A stretch of 64,000 nt of DNA from Sweltsa coloradensis (Eukaryota; Arthropoda; Insecta; Plecoptera; Chloroperlidae), in NCBI GenBank assembly GCA_024449915.1, contig JAMZAV010000153.1, positions 186,001 to 250,000 of the forward strand. Reading direction: 5' to 3'. The position numbers were made by a program, and so were the translations under genes. Shown here one piece after another: positions 49,651 to 61,603 of the stretch (within the stretch, counting starts at the first letter, position 1; each line of letters starts with the position of its first letter). The notes under the pieces were generated by a model. That model searched no databases, was not told the origin of the DNA, and worked only from the letters and a program-made list of their open reading frames with translations.

Positions 49651-51630
49651 AATTAACTAAAAGAACTTAAAATCTATATAATGTACAATAGATAGCTAGC
49701 TTAAATTGAAATCTTTAACCTTAGTCGCCGAACCTAAAGCAATCGACAATACTGTTCGTGTGCTTTTCCGACCCCACACATTGAAGAGTATTTGCGCTAA
49801 TGTAGGGTTGACGTGTAGCCTGCCTCGTTCCCCACAGCCGCGCGAATTCTCACAGGCCCAACTTATTTCCCTTCTTTTCCACCAACATAACGTAAACGAG
49901 TTAAATAATTCGCCGGGAAAAAGGCGGAACCAAGGCAACTTTGTAAAATATACGAGTTAATATTCCGGACGACGGCAAAATCAAGTTCACTTCACACGCG
50001 CCTCAATCACTTCACCGGTTTTCGGGTCCCACAATTAAAACACGGGAATCAGATCAGAGTGAACAGAGAAAGTATTCGTATGGGTTTCACGTCGAGTTCA
50101 AATACACACAGAGAAGAGAAGTTTATAATCAATATCAAAACCACAAAATCCACTTTCCGCGGTGCTCTTAGTTATTTGTCGTGTCGCGTCTGGCCTACAG
50201 AGTACCTTGTATGTGTGAGAGAGAGACGGAGGGAGGGAGGAGAGTGAACATGGGTAGGGGGGAGAGGGGGGAGTGCTCGGGAGGATTAGGAATAGGCAAA
50301 AGGAAAACCTAACCATCCAGAGAAAATGAAAAATTCCTGTCTCCCGGTGGTGGGACGATGAAGACATCGTCGTCTACACAGGAGGGGGGTCCTTTATACG
50401 TCTCCGTTCAGAAGAGAGACCGGTAGTCCAAACCAGAAATATTGGACAGGAGTCATTCATTCCTGTTGATCAATACAAGTGCACAGTGTAGTTCGAGGTA
50501 TGTACACAACACACCCACGACACTTGACTTTTGAGCTGCGATTCGTGTTACGACCGCACCTCGTTATGAAGGCATGTGGGGTCAAATATACAACACGTTT
50601 TGTGTATTAAGGCTGTTATAATATAGTCCAACAAGGTTCTTATGAGTTGAGAAAACGATGTATTTAATGGGTATGGGTGCAATATGTAGCACATCATGGA
50701 GAGGGTAATGCAATCGTAAAATATGGTCGTATATTTTTGGATTTTGAATAATCCTACTCTTTCAATCACGAATTACGCAATTTCATCACCGTTGAAAAAG
50801 TATTAAGCAATTTTGGATCAATACTCAAAGCAAATGTTTTGTTTTAATTACTGATTCTCCAAGAAAAGATAACAATCAGGATAATATAATATTTTGGTGG
50901 TTTCTAATTAATGCAAAACAACAAAAACAGATTATTGTAATTCAGCTTAACAAAAATGCAATCGTTTTTTTAAAATGACATGGATGACAATGTGGGGTAA
51001 ATTTACGCTGTTCTACCACAACTTCCGATTGGATTGCCTTTAAAAAGACGATAAAGATATTTTAATAAACCTAGTAATAATTGAAATCAAAAGTTGAAAA
51101 CAGATGATAAAACCGAGGGACGCATTCCAGGGGAAGAAGCTGAACCTTGACTAATTCCAATTGTTCCCTCTTTTAAAGCAGAATATTAAAAAAAGTTCGC
51201 CTTATATTTAACCGCGGTTATTAATTTGGAAACTTCGGATGAATTCAGAACTGAAGGAATGCTCCTCGTTTGAACACACTCGACACAAGCTCGTGCGGCA
51301 TTTACAAATAACATTTATTGACTCGCCAAAATGTACGTGTTTCTAACTACGCCACATATTATGTTGGAATGAATAAAAAAAACAACTGAGTCGACATTGT
51401 TTTGAGTTGTCGTCGCTCTAAGGAAAACAATTTATTGTGAAAATAAATATCGGGAAACAAAATGATTAAACTTTTTACTGTTAGTTGTTTATTTTGTAAA
51501 CGGCCGGGCTTTTAGCAGATTCAAATTACGAACACAACAATGCTGAAATGAACAGTTGTCAAACGGCTGGAGCAAAAGTCACGTACGTATGGCGACACTA
51601 ATTTAGTTTTTATAACAGAATAGAATAGAC

Positions 51631-51631
<1 letters not shown>

Positions 51632-51671
<40 letters not shown>

Positions 51672-51726
51672 ATGAATGAATAAATAAATAAAAAATTAAT
51701 AAATAAAATAAATAATAAATAAATAA
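51632..51726 (+). repeat. (AAAT)n microsatellite
   Basis: About 23 imperfect AAAT units. The upstream ~50 bases do not match SINE A or element B clearly, so the source is uncertain. Confidence 0.85.
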
Positions 51727-52057
51727 ACCGTCAGTACTTAAGGTTTAAAAATGTTTACACGAATGTAGTTTCTAGTACATTTTTCACTATTGTGTAAAAT
51801 TTGTTTGTGCTAAAATATTTTTTAAATGTGGTATGCAATGGAAAATTATTGCGTAGATAAACTCTCATGAACAACTTTAAATACCTATAGCTTTTATCGA
51901 TAGTGAGTTGTCTGTCACGTAAATTCAAGATTTATGTTAGGCTAAAAATGATTTCTTAACATTACTTTGTCAATTTGAAATATCATTGCTTAAATTATGT
52001 GTACTTGTACCATTCTATGGAATTGTGCGAATCGATACTAGGAAAACGTAAAGATAT

Positions 52058-52553
52058 ACTAGGAAAACGCTTAAGTCCCGCCGCGTTGTTGGATGAGCGT
52101 AATTGGTGCATTGAGCTGCCATGTGTTATGCGAATTTTCTGTTGTTCTGTGGCAAAATCATTACTAAGTTGAAATTTTTTTAAAATTAAATTAAATTAAA
52201 TTAAATTAAAAATTAACTTTTTTTTTAATTAATCGTTATTGTTAAAAAAATCGTAAAATTGCGATTTTTATAAGAAATAATTTCTCGATTGCGCTCAAAT
52301 TTAACACATATATATTAATTCATAAAATGAAGGTTCTGCGAAAAAATCATTACAATTGGATAAAGCATGTAGGTGTTATAAGTCAAAGAATTGTTTAAAA
52401 AAAGAAATTGCGATTTTCATGAGAAAAAATTTTGTGATGGCGCTCAAAAACGTGGCAGTTCAAAGTTCAGAGATTTCGAAGACCTCCATAAAATTTCATC
52501 GCAATCGGAGTATCGGTTTAGCCGGAATCGTGTGGACAAACAGACAAAAATAC
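52058..52553 (+). mobile_element. Dispersed element B, copy 3 (short form)
   Basis: The 5' end is nearly identical to copy 1 for about 85 bases. Only one internal ~160-base unit remains, and the copy stops shortly after GTGTGGACAAACAGACAAAA, lacking the CTTCCGG/CTCCAG end. ACTAGGAAAACG is also present 21 bases upstream (52037), so the first 12 bases of the element are duplicated at its left junction. Confidence 0.72.
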
Positions 52554-52560
52554 AGAAATA

Positions 52561-54149
52561 AATAGACCTACGTAAATAGACCTTACTTTGGTCAACACAT
52601 ACCATCATTTAGGAGGTAAATCACAAAAATTGAAGGGACTCAGCTGAGAACTTTAATGTTTGAGCATGTCCTTAGAATTGCGATACGCTGTGGAAGTAAT
52701 CAGAGAAGAATACAAAAATTTTCTTATATGTAATAGAAACTTTGTATATCAAAGAGATTAAATTTCACATAATTTAATTACTGATTAAGAGAATAGTCGA
52801 CATGGGACCGATATTCTGGGATGTAAAAGGTACGAAGAAATTAAAATAATTGCACAGAAGATAGCAGCATGTAGAGCAATCGTACCAACAAGAATTAAGA
52901 TTAAGAATATGACGGGGCACATCAGCAGGGATGGGGAGGGGTCATACAAATTAAGTTTGGGTGCATTGACATGTCCTAAGACACCACTTACAAACAACTT
53001 CTAATGAAGTATTCAAATTTAAATAAACTTACACAAAAATCTTATTGAGAGACGACCTAGTCACATAACTCATTTTTAGAAGAAGATTTAAATTTAAGTT
53101 TTAAATTAAATTTCAACTTCATCTCCGCGAATCGGAACAAACCATTCAATTTGAAAGCAGGTGTAAATCCACAGACACTTCGACCCAATTAGATTTATAT
53201 TTCACGTATTACGTGTGCATGATAGTGGTGACAATTCGCCTACTGTGTGTGGCTAAGTACAGAAGCTGCAGTGTTCCAGAGAGCGACTCCAGTACCCAGT
53301 TGTCCCCTAGTCGCTAAACTCGGAAGCATAATTCAAAGCCAAGCAGAAAGCTCAACTTATAACCCTAGTCTCTAAACTGCGAAACATAATTCAAAGCCAA
53401 GCAAGTGTTTAAAAATTAATTTTCCCGGGTAAACTTTACAACAGGAAGAGTTTATAATTTGTGAAAAGTTTTACTTGTGGCTGTGATCTTGCGTCCCCAG
53501 GCAACAGCCTAGCAGCCCTAGCTACACTCAAAGCTGTTCGGTTGGACAGGCTTGGTTGCAGCCTACAACACTGTAGGTACCATGTTCGATACCCGGTTAG
53601 GGCAAAGTGTGGTTAAAACACTGAAGTACGTTTTAATTACCGTTATTTACTGTAAACGAATATAGAGAATGAAGCATAATTCACGTAACACTTGTATCTG
53701 ATAGGTAAATGTTCATTCATAAGAACTCTAGGAAAACGATCAACATTATAGTTTAGATATTTTGATAAAACGAAACACAAGAATAACAGTTAACAATAGA
53801 ACAGTATAATTTAGTTTATCCGTGTTAGCAATCTTTAAAGTTTAAACCTCCTCCCTCCCCCCTCCATTCCTGAATCACGTCTTATCAAATAAACTTAACA
53901 ACAAAATGTTATAGAGGTGACTGCACATAAGCACATGCATCCATATTGACGAATATACTTGCAATTACATGTATCAATATTTTATATAATGGCATACGTA
54001 TTAACGGTATATTGCACTTGTGGGAAGCCTGGATTGTTGTAATGTGCAACGACAGTAAGGTGTGTACTTTTCCAACACATTTGTTCATACAAAGATTATT
54101 CAGGTTACTAGGAGCAAGTGTTATCGAAGTATCAACTGATTTGAGACAA
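52561..54149. other. Gene-free DNA
   Basis: AGCATAATTCAAAGCCAAGCA-type sequence is imperfectly repeated at about 53325 and 53385 (near CTCTAAACTGCG / CGCTAAACTCGG), and a tRNA-like ATGTTCGATACCCGG lies at about 53582. No gene. Confidence 0.35.
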
Positions 54150-54393
54150 GAACCGTCAATTGACACAAGGCAGAACCATCTATTGACACAAGGCAGAACC
54201 GTCAATAGACATCAGATAGAATCGTAAATTGACTTAATGCAGAACTGTTAATTAACATAACAGAACCGTCAAATGATATAATACAGAACCGTTAATTGAC
54301 ATAAGGTAGAACCTTTCATTAACATAAAATAGACCCGTCAATTGACATAATATACAATGAACATAATATAGAACCGTCAATTGACTAGTGAGA
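54150..54393 (+). repeat. 23-bp minisatellite with palindromic core
   Basis: About ten units of consensus GAACCGTCAATTGACATAAG plus three bases run from 54150, most exactly 23 bases long, with one 21-base and one partial unit. The core GTCAATTGAC is a perfect palindrome and recurs in several units. More diverged GAACAGTCAA remnants continue to about 54455. Confidence 0.85.
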
Positions 54394-56432
54394 GAACAGT
54401 TAAATGTTACAAGACATATGAACGGTATACTATTGACTTGAGGCAAGAACAGTCAAAGTGTTACATTTCAATGTAGCACCTGATTCACGGAGCTCGTTCG
54501 GATTTCACATCAAAGTCTCAGTTACCCGGATCAAAAGGACAACAATCAATGTTCACCAGCTCGATAGGAAATATGTCTGAGTCGAGGACGCGACAACGGA
54601 AAGTAATTTGCAGGCGAGCCAATACGTTTCTTCGACTAGTCTGAATGGCTCCTCGCGCACATAAGTCTTGTTTATTGGGAGGGGTGGGGCAATATAAGTC
54701 CAATTCTCTGGCGGGCACAAGACCTGTTGATCAATACGAGGCTATCCCAGTTATTGGCAGAGGCGACAGAGAATTGTGCGTTTAATCATAAACTTGTTTG
54801 TCGTACGAGGACAAAGTCAAAGCCGACTTCATCTGTGGCGCATGGGGTTGGGGGGGTGTAAGATGTTGGCTTAAGAGACGATGGGTGGTGGATTGAAACA
54901 CTAAAGGGGGACAATGGAGGGTGGTGAAGGTGAGAAAAACGATAAAGATGCTGGTTGTTGAAGGTTGGAGGTTCACACGCAATCGATGTGAGTGTGACAA
55001 TCTGCTAGATCATACACGATGGCAAAGAAAACTGGAAATAATCATAATAGACGTACCAAACTAAGCAAGACGGGGTAAACTGTAAGCGGTGGATAATTAT
55101 GACGAGGTTTAGGCGAAGCTTACTAAATACTCATTAAGTACAGAGAAAGCCTAGGAGAGCCCCTGCCTGTTGGAACTGGGGAGAATTTGTGATCAATATA
55201 ATATGGCAAATACATTCTATATTTCTTATTTATCTGCATGTATAGTATCGAACAGCTTTAAAGCATTACAAACAATATCAAACTACATCTTAAACGGGTT
55301 GTACTTCACGCAGTAACCTTAATTAAATTAACGTATTAAAAAATCTGTCAGAATGAATGCTGAATGATATTAAATGATACAAGAGTAAAACAAAGTACAA
55401 TGGCAGTCTGGTTAGAACGGTATCAGGATAACAACAGATACTCATATAAACGTTTTGGGATACATGGATATAGTAGTAAAAAAATAAAGAAGGAATCTAT
55501 TTCTAGGATATAATCGATGTCCATAAAAACAGCCAGAATAATATTATTGTCCACCTCAAGGACCTATCTGGTAATACCGTTGGGACAATGGTGGACATTT
55601 CGTTACGGTAACAAGACATAGACGAGATCGCACATACTGGATCACACCAAACAAGTACAAATTACAAAGTTCGAGAGTTAATTATTTCCAGTTAGAAAAT
55701 AACATTGTTGAGTTGGAACAGATGGGTTTAGCAAATCCGAGTATTCGTTTATGTTGGTAACTCCAGCCCCGAGATATATTCCCAACAACTGCTCACTCCC
55801 AATGGTTTGCCTACAAATAAAATACCTCTCTTTTCAATTAGACACAACGCGAGAGGGGAAAAACAAATACACTTTTTCCCACTTTGCAAAAAAATCAAGT
55901 AGCACCAAACGGCATCGCCGGCGTTCTAGAAAAAGTACACCCCGACACTCGGTAAACTAAACAACTCTGGCAGAGAGCTTAGAACTGCAAAGAACCACCA
56001 TTCATCTTCCTCATCTTAATCCTGTGTAATCCGGTCTAACGAGTCGCGATCCCGTCATGTTCTTAGATCTGGGCTCAGGGTGCCCCCTCCCACCACCCTG
56101 ACAAGATGCCGTATCACTGTAATCTCCACTGGGACTTGCCTCGAGAAACTGATATTCAATATCCACGAGTGCACTAAAATACCAGACGATAATTTGATAT
56201 TTATGTTTGTACAACTAGTCACCGAATTAAAGCGTCGAAAACTAAATGTGAATTCATTTCTGAATGGTAATTAGGGGTGTGCGAGTCCCGAGTTCAATTT
56301 GAGACCGAGAACTTTATTTGTTATTTCACTAGTAATTTTTTACTTTACTTGTGTAAAATATTCATTTTATTTGTTATTGTTGTTAGTCAGTATCTAAGCT
56401 GCAAAAGTGAAGACAGTGGAAAGTGGAGGCTA

Positions 56433-56450
56433 CCCGGCACCTCCACCAAA
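56433..56450 (+). repeat. Solo copy of the 18-mer
   Basis: Exact plus-strand copy. Downstream sequence (TCGAAACTCTTCAATTCTCG) has a faint resemblance to the sequence beside the 24957 copy (TTGAAACTTTCAAACTTCTC), suggesting possible shared ancestry beyond the 18 bases. Confidence 0.85.
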
Positions 56451-57265
56451 ATTATAAATTTTTCGAAACTCTTCAATTCTCGAGACAAAGTCGAGTGCCA
56501 AATACTCGACTCGACTCGAAATTTCGGAATTACATTACGCAGATATCAAATCACCTAAAAAGTACAATTTTGTCAATGATTCAATTCTTAAAGTGTTACA
56601 AGAATTTAATGTTTAGGGTTCACTTCTTGAACGACGTAAGGTACAACGTACGTGTGTACAACGCCTGCGCACTGATTGAAATGTTTCATATTTACAATAA
56701 TTAATTATCTTCTGACAAAAAAAAACGAAAAAGAGCATAGCTGCAATGTACAACTGTGGAATTAAAGAAATTTCATAAAAGCAGTGAGTGTTTAATTAAT
56801 TTTAATAATTTAGTAAATACAAATTTATTACTTTTTATGATTGTACGAGAAGTAGAAGAGTTTAAAATTAATTAAACTTTAACATGGACCTACGCTTATA
56901 CAATAACAGACGTGCGCCGGCTGGTCTATGCAAGAATATAACAAGAGCACTAGTAACCTATATAAGAGAACTCACTGAATAACAAGAAAGTCACACAGAT
57001 CACGCACTTCAAAGCTCATTACGTGCATAGCTTTTGTCCCAAACAGAATGGATCGTCAGTCATGCCCAAGTATTGAGACCCAAGTCGGATTCTGAATCTC
57101 CCAAGATATCGAGGGAAGATGGACTTTTGAAAACGTGAAATATCCATCTCTTTCTTTCTAGTTGACACAGAGAACGGTTTTACCCTAACATTTCTTGTAC
57201 AATTGCCTTTTTAATTGCAAGTCTCAACCAAACCTGTCAATCCATGTATAGACATATAACATTTC

Positions 57266-57305
57266 TTCTTTTTTATTTATTCGTTTATTTATTTATTTAT
57301 TTATT
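57266..57305 (+). repeat. (TTTA)n microsatellite
   Basis: About nine TTTA units with one TCGTTTA interruption. Confidence 0.8.
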
Positions 57306-58654
57306 GATTCACTGAAATACAGCACTCCTGCCATTTTACATTAAGGTATAGAATAAAATAAATTTAAAATCATATAAAAACATAAAACATCAAATCCAAA
57401 GTTACAAATTCAAAATATCAAAATTGTTTAGCTGTTGTTTTGTTATGATGATCAATATAAAACGCCACATAGCTGTATTTGTGTAAAATAAATACATAAA
57501 TACATATTATTATGCTTCGTTCGTTTGTGAGTAATAATTAATTAAAATTATACTCACCAAGCATTATTTTTTAAAAATAAATAAGGTTTCCGTTAGGTAT
57601 ACCCTTGAATACGTTGGTCCCCGAGGGAACATAGATCCCATCACTGCCCTCAAGAGAGACTGCCAGCGTTATTGTGACGTCACAGACCCATGCTAATGGG
57701 AACTAGGACGACGTCCATCTAAGAAACACTTGCAGCAATTAACTAGCCACAATGGGGTTGAAGTTAGTGGAGGAGGTACCCGCTAAGATATGGTCAGACC
57801 ACGGGCAAAGAGGCGGTTGTGCCCAGTTCAAAGGTCAAATCACTTTATATCTTGATATTCTGAGGAGCTAATGTGTTAACATCTGTAATGCCATAAAAAG
57901 TATTTAAAAAAATAGAATACTAGTGGCACATACACACTAAAGTTAGATTTTTTAAACCACACTTCCTGTATGTTCCTTATAGTAAGCCTCTGCTTGTAAG
58001 TCATGAAGTGTGGGTCGAAAATTCGAAATTTAATGTGCCAGTGATACTAGTCAACTGTTTTACAAAATGTATGCAGCAAGTATAGGCAAAATTCACATAT
58101 TAACATAAGCTTCACTTCATTTTGAGTGGAGAGAACTATATTTAAATTTACGAAAAGGAACAAATAGAGCACTGCATTAAAGTTTCTTTCATCTCGATCC
58201 TACACTTTCATACATAAGTAAATCATGGGTTGAACAAAAAATAAACAGTATTTACGATATTTATTTATGTTTGAACAACCTAATAAAAATAGGTTTAAAT
58301 TTAAAATAGGTGTAGAATAGTTGTAGAGTAAGAAAGCTTCTGCCAGTACCTCGATCTACATCTGTCCGCGTGTGTACATAATGGCCAGAGAATGGAATAG
58401 GGGCTGCATAGGACGTTTTTACTCGAGAATAGTACTAGCAAGCGCACTCGACCCGCGGACGAGAGTTAAATATTTAAAACTACGAGTCTTGGACCCTTTG
58501 CACTTGGGTTTTGTCAATGGTGGGGCCCAGTAAAGGGTGAGAGCATATTAACGTTGAGTTCTCAAAATAGATAATGGTTACAACAAACACATCGCTAAAA
58601 TTTCGGTTCTAATTTAAGTGTGGTTATTGTGTTACAAGTTAACATGTATTTTTT

Positions 58655-58780
58655 TTTGCCCTTGAAGAAGGATGATACAGAAGGTTTTTAGTGACTCAGG
58701 GGGTCAAAGGGTCTGGGTTAGCCTCACACGAATTTGTCATAATAATAATACCCGGCACCTCCACCAAAAATACATTTTAA
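58655..58780 (+). repeat. Repeat C, partial copy
   Basis: AAGGATGATACAGAAGGTTT, GTGACTCAGGGGGTC and an exact 18-mer (58751-58768) follow the same order as in the 41-kb copies. A second degenerate ACTCCTCCACCAAG occurs at about 58839. Confidence 0.6.
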
Positions 58781-59501
58781 TGCTATAATAATGGATTGAT
58801 TTTACTTTGGATTATGATTGTATCCAAATTTAAACTCGACTCCTCCACCAAGAACGAGATTTGAACGCAGGAAATAACGTATTAGTTTATATTTTGTAAC
58901 CTTCATCGACCTTTGTAGCTTCGCTCTATGTTTCACTACTCCCCTTTCCTCAGTATTCGTTCAGTTTTTACTATTTAGTTATTTTCGTTATACCAGCAGA
59001 AATCGCAAACATAACAAAACAAGCAGGGAGCAACACCCAAACACAATTTAACATCCATTTGGATGTCGCATCCCTATGTTCCAGATTGTTTGTGAACTCG
59101 CTTGCTAGAAGTCAGGTCACGTTTCCTAGATCAACACTGAAAACACGGGAATAATGCGAGTTGGTCGACTAAACGACCGCGTCTAGAACTCATAACAAAC
59201 CGCGTGAACCAACACCCAGTTAAGAATCGACCCGGTTCAAATGCGTGCGTTCAATTATTTACTTCGCACGGTTCGCGCTGTGACGTTCACTGTACGTTGA
59301 GGTAGTGTACGCGACAGGATAAGATCACATTTAGATCAAGCTCAGTGATGAATATAACAACACTAACGATGTTTAATCGAGTATATGTTGTTAGGAATAA
59401 AGTCTCTTTGGATAGAAGCATCCTCACGAAATTTCAGAACTTTCTGTGACCCACCCAGAATTTACGGACTTTTTGTACTAATCACTTCGTTTATACTTTT
59501 A

Positions 59502-59915
59502 CACACACATAACAAAAACTTGTAGAAATACAGCCAAACCTTACACACTCAAAAGAAATGAGATCTTAAAAAAGGGCCAAGCTCATCTGCCCTTCCACAT
59601 TTGCGCATTCTTAATTCATAAACGTACAGTGTCCCATAACAGCATCCTCGAAAAGCTTGGCAAAATAGAATTTGCGATTATTAATTTAAACGTAATAGTT
59701 CAACCAAGTTCTTTTTTCTAATTAATTTAAACGTTATAACTTGCAAATTTTATTTTGCCAAGCTTTTCGAGGATGCTGTTATGGGACACTGTACGTTTAT
59801 GAATTAAGAATGCGCAAATGTGGAAGGGCAGATGAGCTTGGCCCTTTTTTAAGATCTCATTTCTTTTGAGTGTGTAAGGTTTGGCTGTATTCTACAAGTT
59901 TTTGTTATGTGTGTG
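59502..59915. mobile_element. Near-perfect 174-bp inverted repeat (long hairpin)
   Basis: The left arm 59502-59675 and right arm 59743-59915 are complementary except for one single-base indel and one mismatch, with a 67-base loop. The arms start CACACACATAACAAAAACTT and end A-A-G-C-T-T-G-G-C-A-A-A-A-T. The loop contains ATTAATTTAAACGT twice in direct orientation. It has no open frame. Such high arm identity implies recent origin or gene conversion. Confidence 0.9.
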
Positions 59916-61101
59916 ATCTCATTACTTTTTCAAGTTCCATTGTAAAATTATTTGTTGAAATATAATAATTTTATCAAAGTTGATTTAATTTCTATGGTAT
60001 TAGCAATAACAATAGACAATAGGATGTAAAATATCTAGACCCGGATTCATGTACATCCTGGGTATAGGTGATATAACCATGGTATAACGACGGTAAAAGG
60101 ACTGGACCCCAATTCTTGAGTTCGTGGGAGATGAGTTGAAAACGCAATTTGAAAACGAAGTCGTTTTCGTTTTCGAAGAAATTGGTATTCTTGAACGGTA
60201 TCGTAGAAAACGTCATTAAGTTGAAAGAGTATTGCTGTTATTCACGTGGGGTACGGTTCACGAAATCCAGACACTTTAAAAAGATTTGCGTACCAAAGAG
60301 CTCGAAAACGTTCTATATTTATTCTAGATGGCAGTGCCTTCATAAACGCGGGCCAATCGAAAGACGAGTTGCATGAAATGATTTGATTGTTGCAATTATG
60401 TAAACAAACAGATGAGCACGCTAATATTCGACACCTCGCTTTGACATTGTGTGTAGCAGCAAGCTGACTTTGATCATGACTATAAATATGGCTAAAAAGA
60501 AAAGAATATGTGTATTATTTCCGAACATTTTTGTAAATCCTAGGTGGACAATCATACTATTGGTTATCTGAATTAGGCTTTTAGTAATCAAAACTAGTTA
60601 TTTGTGCGGGAAGTTTGTCAGAACAATTGGTTGTGCTGGTCTAGGGTTGGCTAGGCTTGTCAAACATGTAATGTAAGTAATTATTTATCTAGTCCTTTAG
60701 CCTAATGGAACTTTAGACCTACACTGTTGTATTATAAATAATTTTCTACATCTGGGCCTAGGCCAGGGACGGTTCCTGATTTGTTTTATGAGAGTATAAT
60801 GACACCTTTTCTCGTTCCACACAAAGAAGAAAAATTTTTAATGTCCGCCATTTGTTTACGTATCGCACTTTCCCGCCTAACTCTGCTTGTACCGTCAACA
60901 AGTGTCAAGTAACTATGGTTACTTGTTGATTGTATGCCAAGTGTTTAAGGCTTATTTTAAAACCTTTATTTGGAAGCCTTCCAACAAACTTTTTCAACTT
61001 TTTTTTTCAAAAGAGACTATATTTCTATAACCTTAATGTCCATGTAAAATATGAACATTGTAGTCCCACTCGTCTGGTCAGAATCGCGGGCCGACGTATT
61101 A
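59916..61101. other. Gene-free DNA
   Basis: No supported feature before the small 61102 repeat; CTAGGCC/TAGGCCTA-type words recur at about 60765. Confidence 0.35.
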
Positions 61102-61153
61102 GATGTTAGCAGTAGTAGGCAGTAGTAGGCAGTAGTAGGCAGTAGCTAACATC
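61102..61153 (+). repeat. 10-bp tandem repeat closed by inverted ends
   Basis: Four AGTAGTAGGC-type units are flanked by GATGTTAGC on the left and GCTAACATC on the right, so the array forms the loop of a nine-pair stem. Confidence 0.8.
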
Positions 61154-61501
61154 CTTAAAGTGATTTTGAGCATGTTTCAAGCCATTTTTTCACCAAGAAG
61201 GAATAATCGTACCCCAATAAAATTTGGCATGTGTTGTCAGGTACCTAAATCCCCTCGATTGTGATAGTTTTCAAGTTCACATCACGTTACATGACGGCTG
61301 GGTAACACCTCGAAATCACCCCAACTCTGCTTGGTGTATAAGGTGCTTGAGTGTGTAGCGCACCGCGGCTTGGCTGCGGCGCCCTAACGGGCACCTAGAT
61401 AGGAAATGATAAATTTTCGTTTGGTTTTTTGTTTAGTTTTGCTATGCGTTTGTTTAAATGAAAAACATTAAAACGTAACTCTCTAATTCCAAAATGAAAT
61501 T

Positions 61502-61603
61502 GTATATTATTTACTACAATTTAGAAATTATAAAAGTCCGCCCCGACCGGGATTCGAACCCGGGTCTCCCGCATTCCATACGAGCGTCTTAACCACAAGA
61601 CCA
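61502..61603 (-). mobile_element. tRNA-derived short element, copy 1
   Basis: The minus strand carries D-arm GATGGTCTTGTGGTTAAGAC, an anticodon loop ATGGAAT (anticodon GGA by position), a perfect T-stem around GGGTTCGAATCCC and the acceptor half TCGGGGC. The 5' acceptor half is T-rich and does not pair, so it is not a functional tRNA. A tail C-T-A-A-A-T-T-G-T-A-G-T-A-A-A-T-A is shared with the copy at 62942. Confidence 0.75.

Larger units (their letters stand above)
54460..58654. other. Gene-free DNA
   Basis: Contains one 18-mer and a TTTA microsatellite, listed separately. A GC-balanced patch at about 57590-57700 is open for roughly 40 codons on the plus strand but is too short to call. Confidence 0.35.

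Noticed and set aside
57594..57700. About 40 codons open in one plus frame, with Cys near the end
   Set aside because: Too short, no splice-site support and no recognised family.
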